Source of the DNA: Vibrio cidicii
GTDB lineage: Bacteria > Pseudomonadota > Gammaproteobacteria > Enterobacterales > Vibrionaceae
Assembly (NCBI RefSeq): GCF_009763805.1
Contig: NZ_CP046804.1
Location: 3,367,467 to 3,431,466 of the forward strand
Direction: 5' to 3'
Length of the DNA stretch: 64,000 bases
Positions 58,388 to 64,000 of the stretch are shown piece by piece. A program made the translations under genes and the position numbers. Positions within the stretch are counted from its first letter, which is position 1. The number at the start of each line of letters is the position of its first letter. The notes below the pieces were generated by a model. The model had not been told where the DNA came from. It did not search any database and worked only from the letters and a program-made list of their open reading frames with translations.

Positions 58388-59722
58388 ATGGCTGGTCAGT
58401 TTAAGATGGATTCTGTCCCGGGTTCTCTTGTGGTGGTGGGCGGATCGTACGAGCCTTGGCTATCTGTGCTAGAGCAGGTGGGCTGGAAGTGTCATCAAAG
58501 TGGTGACCTGCGCAAAGCCGATGCGCTTTTGGCTGATATTGGTCCTTGTATCGGGATTGTGGATCTTAGCCATGATGAATTTAGCCTCAACGGCATTGCT
58601 AATTTGGTCAGTGCACACAAACACGTTCGTTGGTTGGCATTTATTCGCGAGTCTCAACTTAGCTCAGACACGATTTGCCAGTTTATTGTCAACTTTTGTA
58701 TCGATTTCTTCACTGCCCCTATTCCGGATGCTCAGCTTCTGAGCACCATTGGACATCAGCTTGGCATGCTCAAATTAGAGAAGAAAGTATGGCCAAGTTT
58801 TGGCAATAATCAGGATATGGGGCTTATCGGTGATTCCATCCCGATGAAGCGCTTACGTGATCAGATCAAACGGATCGGCCCAACCGATGTGAGCATTCTG
58901 ATTTACGGTGAAAACGGTACTGGCAAAGAAACAGCGGCTCGCGCGGTACATAAAATCTCGTCGCGTGCACACAAGCCGTTTTTCTCAGTGAAGTGTCGAG
59001 CATTAAGCGAAAAGCGCTTTCAAGCGGATGTGTTTGGCATTGGCGCGGACGACAATGCAGGGCCATCGATTCTTGAACAGGCTGACGGCGGTACCGTGTT
59101 GTTCAACGACATTCTAACCATCTCAAAAACTCAGCAGTTGAATCTGCTGCGCTTTTTACAAGAAGGAACTATCGAAACCAACGATGGCATGAAGACGGTA
59201 AATGTTCGGATTTTAGCTGCGAACTCATCGGATATTGAGAAAGCGCTGATCGATGGTGATTTTAACGAAGAGCTTTATCACTACATCAATGTACTGCGCA
59301 TTAATGTGCCGAGCTTAAAGGAGCGAGCGAGCGATATCGGCCTTTTGGCGCGTTATTACTTGCAGGAGTTCTCCAAAGAGTACAACTCGCAAGCCAAAAG
59401 TTTGTCCGAAGATGCGCAGCGTGCCCTAACACGCTACTCTTGGCCGGGTAACGTACGTGAGTTGATGAATCAAATCAAACGTGCGGTGTTGATGTCAGAC
59501 AACGTAATGATTGAGGAGTCGCTGCTCGATCTTCCTAAGCGGGGAGAGAGTAAACGTAGCCTAAAGAGCATTCGAGAAAAGAGTGAGCGCGATGCATTGC
59601 TGCTGGTGTTGGAATCGCACTCAGGCCAAGTGTCGAACGCAGCCAAAGAGCTCGGTGTTTCACGAGCGACGATGTATCGCTTGCTGAACAAACACAATCT
59701 GATCTCTGAACAAGTTGTTTAA
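58388..59722 (+). CDS. vpsR: Biofilm regulator VpsR (atypical NtrC-type)
   Basis: Master activator of Vibrio polysaccharide and biofilm genes; in V. cholerae it binds c-di-GMP and acts with sigma-70 RNA polymerase. 444 residues, matching the V. cholerae length: receiver-like domain with Asp59 (GIVDLSHDEF), an AAA+ domain with Walker A GENGTGKE, and a Fis-type helix-turn-helix GQVSNAAKELGVSRATMYRLL at the end. The sigma-54 contact loop GAFTGA is missing, and the Walker B acids read ND where typical members have DE, so it should not act as a normal sigma-54 activator. The lysS neighbourhood is the same as in V. cholerae. Confidence 0.96.
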   Translation: MAGQFKMDSVPGSLVVVGGSYEPWLSVLEQVGWKCHQSGDLRKADALLADIGPCIGIVDLSHDEFSLNGIANLVSAHKHVRWLAFIRESQLSSDTICQFIVNFCIDFFTAPIPDAQLLSTIGHQLGMLKLEKKVWPSFGNNQDMGLIGDSIPMKRLRDQIKRIGPTDVSILIYGENGTGKETAARAVHKISSRAHKPFFSVKCRALSEKRFQADVFGIGADDNAGPSILEQADGGTVLFNDILTISKTQQLNLLRFLQEGTIETNDGMKTVNVRILAANSSDIEKALIDGDFNEELYHYINVLRINVPSLKERASDIGLLARYYLQEFSKEYNSQAKSLSEDAQRALTRYSWPGNVRELMNQIKRAVLMSDNVMIEESLLDLPKRGESKRSLKSIREKSERDALLLVLESHSGQVSNAAKELGVSRATMYRLLNKHNLISEQVV

Positions 59723-59741
59723 ATCAGCTGATTCTTACAAG

Positions 59742-59770
59742 GCCACCTCGCAAGTGGCTTTCTATTTTTA
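59742..59770 (+). terminator. Probable terminator after vpsR
   Basis: Short stem GCCAC/GTGGC (59742-59758) followed by TTTCTATTTTT, 20 bases after the vpsR stop. Confidence 0.5.
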
Positions 59771-59879
59771 GATTCAGTGGAAATTTTTATATTCTCTAGT
59801 TGAATATCTTATTGTTAACGCTATATGCAATTTGTATATAGGGAAATCTACGGTATTTTTACAATTGCCTAAAAAGTGT

Positions 59880-59907
59880 TTGATTATAAGGTGGTTTTGG
59901 CTAGAAT
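59880..59907 (+). promoter_or_regulatory. Candidate promoter of the small-peptide locus
   Basis: -35 TTGATT (59880-59885), 16-bp spacer, -10 TAGAAT (59902-59907); would start transcription near 59914, inside the palindrome that follows. Confidence 0.45.
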
Positions 59908-59913
59908 TTAACC

Positions 59914-59929
59914 GTGACTACTTAGTCAC
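59914..59929. promoter_or_regulatory. 16-bp palindrome, candidate operator
   Basis: GTGACTA-CT-TAGTCAC, perfect arms of 7 bp with a 2-base centre, lying at the expected transcription start. The position suits a repressor operator; the binding protein is unknown. Confidence 0.45.
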
Positions 59930-59974
59930 ATCCTATCAAATCGTTTGGATTAATAACCTCAGGAGGGGCATAAC

Positions 59975-60082
59975 ATGTTGAATCTTTTTGCACATCAACC
60001 CGCTTTTGCTTCTCGAGATACACATTCATCTGTGATGTTTGCTGGTGTTGGCGCAGGCGCTGATACCCGTATTGATGGTTAA
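59975..60082 (+). CDS. 35-residue small protein, unknown function
   Basis: MLNLFAHQPAFASRDTHSSV and on to TAA at 60080-60082, with an Ala/Gly-rich centre. The ribosome site AGGAGGGG (59961-59968) six bases upstream is among the strongest in the window, and a promoter-like sequence and palindrome precede it. No family recognised. It could be a real small protein or a regulatory leader peptide for the gene at 60208. Confidence 0.6.
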   Translation: MLNLFAHQPAFASRDTHSSVMFAGVGAGADTRIDG

Positions 60083-60207
60083 TTAATCCGCACCTTTAGT
60101 TTGTAATTGGGCTGCGGAAAATGGCAGCTCGGTTAGAGACATTCGTTATCTTCATTTTTAGTGTCTGCCATTTTTCTCAGCAAAAATTTTGTTTTTGGAG
60201 AAAAATT

Positions 60208-60459
60208 ATGCGTCATTCTATTTATTTGAAATTAGCCACTTTGCTGGTGCAAGCCGATCTAAAACGTGAAGAACGCCAATGGGCAGCGCGCGTTCGCCGC
60301 AGTAGTTATGATGTTCCTTGGGCCAATGCGTTTTTGCTCAAAGATATCGGTTTGGACGAAGGTGGACGAATGAATCCGAATACGGTACCTGATGAAGTGA
60401 AAGTCGCTCGTCGTATGCGTCATATGCGTCGAGTATTAAGTGCGCGAATACCAACGTAA
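60208..60459 (+). CDS. Small basic protein, DUF1127-like
   Basis: 83 residues from ATG 60208 (GGAG 8 bases upstream); the open frame back to 60121 lacks a ribosome site. A basic helical N-terminus (MRHSIYLKLATLLVQADLKREERQWAARVRR) is followed by AFLLKDIGLDEGG, which resembles the short DUF1127 motif, and a basic tail RRMRHMRRVLSARIPT. DUF1127 proteins include small RNA-binding regulators in other bacteria; assignment here is tentative. A weak hairpin GCTGC/GCAGC (60111-60128) lies between this gene and the 35-codon ORF upstream. Confidence 0.65.
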   Translation: MRHSIYLKLATLLVQADLKREERQWAARVRRSSYDVPWANAFLLKDIGLDEGGRMNPNTVPDEVKVARRMRHMRRVLSARIPT

Positions 60460-60462
60460 GAC

Positions 60463-60495
60463 TAAGGCTGCGACGCGTTTTGGGCCGCAGCCTTA
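60463..60495. terminator. Hairpin between the DUF1127-like gene and tas
   Basis: 10-bp stem TAAGGCTGCG/CGCAGCCTTA with a 13-base loop lies between the convergent genes but has no T-run. Confidence 0.45.
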
Positions 60496-60500
60496 ACCGC

Positions 60501-61535
60501 TTACGGACAGGGATTGGAATACGTGGTGCCAATCTCTTGAATCTTAGTTAACACCTCATCACTTAAATCAATATTAATGCTGTCAATATTGGCTTTAAGC
60601 TGCGCAATACTGGTTGCACCGATGATATTGGCAGCAACAAATGGGCGTTGGTTGACGAAGGCCAGTGCCATTTGAGCTAGATCTAAGCCTGCTTCTTGCG
60701 CCAACGCGACATAGGCTTGTGTGGCCTTAATCCCTTGCGGAGTAAAATAGCGTTGAAAGCGTTCAAACAGGCTGCATCTCGCCCCCGCGGGTTTGGCTCC
60801 ATTCAAGTATTTCCCACTCAGGCAACCAAACGCCATTGGAGAATAAGCCAATAATTGAACGCCTTCGTAGTGGCTTATTTCTGACAAACCGACTTCAAAA
60901 CTGCGATTGAGCAAGTTGTAAGGATTTTGAATCGAGACAATTCTTGGTAAATCATGCTTTTCGGCCAAACGCAGTAAACTCATCACGCCCCAAGGCGTTT
61001 CATTTGATACGCCGATATAACGCACTTTTCCTGCTTTGACCAGTTCAGTTAGCGCCTCTAAGGTTTCTATCAGAGTGACCTCTTCTTGGGCGTCTGGGTA
61101 AGGGTAGTTTAGCTGGCCGAAGCAATTGGTTTGTCTTTGTGGCCAGTGTAACTGGTAGAGATCGACGTAGTCAGTTTGCAGACGTTGTAAGCTGTCGTTG
61201 AGAGCGGTATGGATATGGCGGCGGTTTAAACTCATGTTGTCGCGGATATAGGGGACATTTCTGGGGCCCGCCACTTTAGTCGCCAGTACGACTTTTTCCC
61301 GTTTGCCTGACTTGTTCAGCCAATTACCGATAAACTGTTCTGTAAGACCTTGCGTTTCCGCTTTAGGCGGTACCGGGTACATTTCTGCGGTATCGATAAA
61401 ATTGACGCCATGATCTACGGCGTAGTCAAGCTGGTCAAAGGCGTCCTGCTCGGTATTTTGTTCGCCAAACGTCATCGTGCCTAAGCAAATTTTGCTGATC
61501 TCAAGGCTGGAGTGGGGAAGTTTGCTATATCGCAT
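60501..61535 (-). CDS. tas: NADP(H)-dependent aldo-keto reductase (Tas-like)
   Basis: 344-residue TIM-barrel oxidoreductase. MRYSKLPHSSLEISKICLGTM at the start, catalytic Asp/Tyr in FIDTAEMYPVPPKAETQGLTE, then YQLHWPQRQTNCFGQL and IGVSNETPWGVM, all close to E. coli Tas (346 residues). Natural substrate unknown. Convergent with the upstream small gene and divergent from the DUF6482 gene. Confidence 0.92.
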   Translation of the reverse strand: MRYSKLPHSSLEISKICLGTMTFGEQNTEQDAFDQLDYAVDHGVNFIDTAEMYPVPPKAETQGLTEQFIGNWLNKSGKREKVVLATKVAGPRNVPYIRDNMSLNRRHIHTALNDSLQRLQTDYVDLYQLHWPQRQTNCFGQLNYPYPDAQEEVTLIETLEALTELVKAGKVRYIGVSNETPWGVMSLLRLAEKHDLPRIVSIQNPYNLLNRSFEVGLSEISHYEGVQLLAYSPMAFGCLSGKYLNGAKPAGARCSLFERFQRYFTPQGIKATQAYVALAQEAGLDLAQMALAFVNQRPFVAANIIGATSIAQLKANIDSINIDLSDEVLTKIQEIGTTYSNPCP

Positions 61536-61730
61536 GGCACATCCTTGTCGGTAGAGAGTGAAGTCAACTCAAGCAGGGTTTTGTCTGTCTCAACTGATTG
61601 AATTGTAGGTGATCAATATAGGGGAAATTAGGCCATTGCCCAAGTGGTTTGCATGCGATTCGTAATCTCGTTACTTTTGACTAAACTGGATCATGACAGG
61701 ACTTGTTATCACGGAAGTAGGAGCAGGATG

Positions 61731-62043
61731 ATGCAAAAACATCAGCTGGATCTGTGGATGCAGAGTCATTATAAAGAGGGCGGTGAAATGCCCAAAGTGT
61801 TTGTGGTTGGTCGATCGAATGTCAATGAGTACTCACTAGCGGTGGAATACAAGCACCATTTTGAACCGATCATCGATGGTGATGAGCCGATCCATTTTAC
61901 CTCATTGGAGCAGGTTAAAGACGAAACTGGTGCGACTTGGGATCGATAAAGCGTATCTGCGTTTGCATAACGCTTACGAAGAGTGCTGCAGCCCTAAAGC
62001 GAGCCTCTATTGTGACATCGAAATCGCCGTTACTCCTCATTAA
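61731..62043 (+). CDS. DUF6482 family protein (frame broken once)
   Basis: Function unknown. [20 protein letters not shown] to [10 protein letters not shown] reads in one frame and [21 protein letters not shown] to 62043 in the next; removing one A of the AAA at 61924-61926 joins them into about 103 residues. ATG 61731 has AGGAG 7 bases upstream; ATG 61728 is an alternative. The 3' end overlaps the convergent mutH by 14 bases. I infer the family from the conserved sequence style; the break fits the GAAAC pattern. Confidence 0.75.
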
Positions 62044-62713
62044 CGGCCGCAATGAATGCGCTGTTGAGGATCTGTTCGGTAAATTGAGTGCGCAGATAAA
62101 AGCCTCTGGGTAGAGTTTTGATCGGTTTGCCGTTTGCATTGTATGCTTCGGTCAGAGCACGGCTATTTGCGGCTTTTGGCCTCAAGTGGAGTGCTTCGCC
62201 ATGTCGCGCGGAAATTTGATCGTACTGGCCAAGAGCGATCTGTTCCATCAACTCTTCCCAATCTTGGCGTATGATAATTTCTTGCTCGGCTGAGGGAGAC
62301 CAAATGAGTGGTGATCCGACTCGTCTCATGGCGAGCGGAATTTCTCGCTCACCTTCGACTGGAATCCATAGTACGCGAGAGAGCTTGTTGCGCACATGGC
62401 TGTTGTGCCACGTAAGACCATGAATCCCTGTTAAAGGCGCGACGCATACAAAGGTGGTTTCCAAAGGCTTGCCACTGTAACTGACAGGGATGCTTTTCAG
62501 TTCAATTCCCAGTTCAGAAAAATCTTGTTGTGGTTTACTACCTGCTGGGGCTCCCAAGTGCCATTCTAGAAGTTGTCCGACCCACCCTTTGTCCCGCTTG
62601 AGGTTTTCGGGAACTGCCATGCCCGCTTCTTCTGCCAGTTCTGCAAAACTAAGTCCTGCAATTTGTCTCGCGCGCTCAAGGAGCTCATGTTCTGACTGGG
62701 GAACGGGTTTCAT
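62030..62713 (-). CDS. mutH: DNA mismatch repair endonuclease MutH
   Basis: Nicks the unmethylated strand at hemimethylated GATC in mismatch repair. 227 residues from ATG 62713 ([18 protein letters not shown]); E. coli has 229. Catalytic residues lie in [14 protein letters not shown] (the D...ExK motif). An extended frame to 62824 runs through the DnaA-box region and is not conserved-looking. The promoter region is GATC-rich, six sites within 213 bp upstream. Confidence 0.95.
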   Translation of the reverse strand: MKPVPQSEHELLERARQIAGLSFAELAEEAGMAVPENLKRDKGWVGQLLEWHLGAPAGSKPQQDFSELGIELKSIPVSYSGKPLETTFVCVAPLTGIHGLTWHNSHVRNKLSRVLWIPVEGEREIPLAMRRVGSPLIWSPSAEQEIIIRQDWEELMEQIALGQYDQISARHGEALHLRPKAANSRALTEAYNANGKPIKTLPRGFYLRTQFTEQILNSAFIAAVNEE

Positions 62714-63332
62714 GATAGTTGGCTCTGGCAAATAAAAGCGCCATTTTAGCAAAAAATATGGTTTGGGAAGCAGTGAAAATCGATCAAAAAGCATTATTTC
62801 GGGATCTTTAGACAAGTTATCCACAGAATTCTGTGCTTGTTTTGCTAGTCACTTAGGTTCATGGATCAATAAACAGTGCTTTGGATGCAAATAGAGGCTT
62901 GATTTTCAGGATGGACTCTGGGTTTCCCCCACTTTAGTGTGGATAAACTGGTCGCTGTATGATCTTTGAGCGATCTGTTTGTGGTTAAAAGATCATCAGG
63001 GTTTTGCGGCTATTTTAAGTGGGGGAGTTTCGTTAAGTATTTAATAAATAATATTTATTTTCTATTTCTCATTTAGTGCCTTTTAAAATGAGTTTATTTT
63101 TTCTTCCTAGCATTAAGGCTTTTTTCTCATTCTTCACAAAGTTATTCACAGAAAAGGTGAATAAATGTGGGTTATGTCTCAATCTTGTGTTGATAACTAC
63201 TATATCGCTGTAAAGTTATGCACTAAAGCTCGAAACGCGATAAATCTTAGCGATATCACATCAGTAAGTTTGCTACTGCTGGGGATATGTGGAAAAATCA
63301 CTGTAATAAAAATTTATTTTAGAGGTTAGCCA
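62714..63332. promoter_or_regulatory. DnaA-box-rich mutH-rppH region, DARS2-like
   Basis: 619-bp AT-rich gap. Consensus DnaA boxes TTATNCACA: TTATCCACA 62817-62825 (+), its complement TGTGGATAA 62938-62946 (-), TTATTCACA 63142-63150 (+). Near matches: GGTGAATAA 63156-63164 (-), TGTTGATAA 63188-63196 (-), TTATGCACT 63216-63224 (+), TGTGGAAAA 63288-63296 (-). GATC at 62782, 62803, 62864, 62961, 62972, 62991. A 14-bp palindrome CACAGAATTCTGTG (62822-62835) overlaps the first box. In E. coli, DARS2, which reloads DnaA with ATP, occupies this same mutH-ygdP(rppH) interval. I could not place IHF or Fis sites. Confidence 0.65.
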
Positions 63333-63851
63333 GTGATAGATGGCGATGGTTACCGGCTGAATGTTGGTATAGTGATTTGCAATAACCATGGTCAGGTCTT
63401 CTGGGCTAAGCGATACGGGCAACACTCTTGGCAATTTCCTCAAGGGGGAATTGATGATGGAGAAACTCCAGAACAGGCCATGTTCCGCGAGTTGTACGAA
63501 GAAGTCGGTCTTACACACAAAGATGTTAAGATTATAGCGAGCAGTCGTCACTGGTTAAGATACAAACTACCAAAACGTCTGGTTCGCTGGGACTCTAAGC
63601 CTGTTTGTATCGGCCAAAAACAGAAATGGTTTCTTTTGCGTCTTGAATGTGATGAATCCAGGATTGATATGCAAAGAGGAAGCTCTCCTGAATTTGATGG
63701 TTGGCGCTGGGTGAGCTATTGGTATCCGGTTAGACAAGTGGTCTCATTTAAACGCGATGTTTATCGTCGGGCGATGAAAGAGTTCGCCTCTTTAGCTATG
63801 CCTTTTCGAGAACGTAAGGTGAAAGGTAAGAAAAGCAAACGCAGAGGATAA
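63333..63851 (+). CDS. rppH: RNA pyrophosphohydrolase RppH
   Basis: Removes pyrophosphate from mRNA 5' ends, triggering RNase E decay. 172 residues; Nudix box beginning [11 protein letters not shown] and ending [10 protein letters not shown], and the family [15 protein letters not shown]. Starts with GTG at 63333 (GAGG 8 bases upstream). A basic Lys/Arg tail ends the protein. ptsP follows after 2 bases. Confidence 0.96.
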   Translation: MIDGDGYRLNVGIVICNNHGQVFWAKRYGQHSWQFPQGGIDDGETPEQAMFRELYEEVGLTHKDVKIIASSRHWLRYKLPKRLVRWDSKPVCIGQKQKWFLLRLECDESRIDMQRGSSPEFDGWRWVSYWYPVRQVVSFKRDVYRRAMKEFASLAMPFRERKVKGKKSKRRG

Positions 63852-63853
63852 CT

Positions 63854-64000
63854 ATGCTGAGCCAACTAAGGGAGATAGTTGAAAAAGTTTCTCGTGTCGA
63901 AGATGTTCATCAGGCATTGAACATTTTAGTTCGAGAAACTTGTACAGCATTGAACACGGAGTGTTGCACCATTTACCTCGCGAATGAGGAGAGGCAGCGC
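63854..64000 (+). CDS. ptsP: PTS-Ntr enzyme I, PtsP (5' part)
   Basis: First 49 codons, MLSQLREIVEKVSRVEDVHQ and on to the window edge, the start of the GAF domain of EI-Ntr, which phosphorylates NPr in the nitrogen-related phosphotransferase chain. Match to E. coli PtsP (LREIVEKV, ALNILV, TxYLA pattern) is clear. Two bases after rppH, so cotranscribed, as in E. coli. The gene runs off the right edge. Confidence 0.92.
   Translation, partial: MLSQLREIVEKVSRVEDVHQALNILVRETCTALNTECCTIYLANEERQR

Overview
The window is chromosomal DNA from a Vibrio-like gammaproteobacterium. Evidence: a clear vpsR orthologue next to lysS, two tandem glutamate synthase operons, an arcB/GGDEF/yhcC cluster, and fldB-xerD-dsbC-recJ-prfB-lysS and mutH-rppH-ptsP blocks, all in Vibrio style. 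I cannot fix the species. I see no prophage, insertion sequence, integron, CRISPR, rRNA or tRNA; this is core genome.

Layout: 1-8.6 kb holds secA (3' part), mutT, dapB and carAB on the plus strand. 8.7-10.3 kb holds a TauE/SafE-type permease convergent with a LysR regulator. 10.4-13.6 kb is a minus-strand operon mtnN-cbiB-btuF-TRIC family gene (nucleoside salvage plus cobalamin assembly and uptake). 13.7-26.6 kb has a DUF1499 lipoprotein and two complete gltBD operons in tandem on the minus strand. 27-34 kb has yhcC, a GGDEF protein, arcB and a lipoprotein, with arcA convergent. 34-40.7 kb has three small genes, then the thr operon with leader peptide and attenuator. 40.7-49.3 kb holds grcA, nfo, ung, a hemerythrin protein, DUF3545, a Na+/amino-acid symporter, yaaA, srmB and yfiC. 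49.6-58.1 kb holds brnQ, fldB, xerD, dsbC, recJ, prfB and lysS. 58.4-64 kb holds vpsR, a small-peptide locus, tas, a DUF6482 gene, mutH, a DnaA-box-rich intergenic region, rppH and the start of ptsP.

The most striking signal is not a gene. Eleven genes (carB, the TRIC gene, btuF, both gltB copies, nfo, ung, srmB, recJ, prfB, DUF6482) are each thrown out of frame by one extra base, and gltB-2 is hit twice. All twelve events are the same change: a G-AA-C (G-TT-C on the other strand) read as GAAAC (GTTTC). Removing that base restores a conserved family sequence every time. Several of these genes are essential or needed for prototrophy, so a read-out error at a motif is much more likely than true mutation. 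GAAC/GTTC is a known DNA phosphorothioation motif, which offers a testable explanation.

Second, the mutH-rppH intergenic region carries three consensus DnaA boxes, several near-consensus ones and six GATC sites in about 210 bp. In E. coli the same interval carries DARS2, the DnaA-reactivating sequence. Other regulatory pieces I could read directly are the thr attenuator with its 17-codon leader peptide, the programmed +1 frameshift of prfB, a canonical carA promoter, FNR-like sites upstream of grcA, a long inverted repeat upstream of arcA, and a 16-bp palindrome just downstream of a promoter that leads into a 35-codon small ORF.
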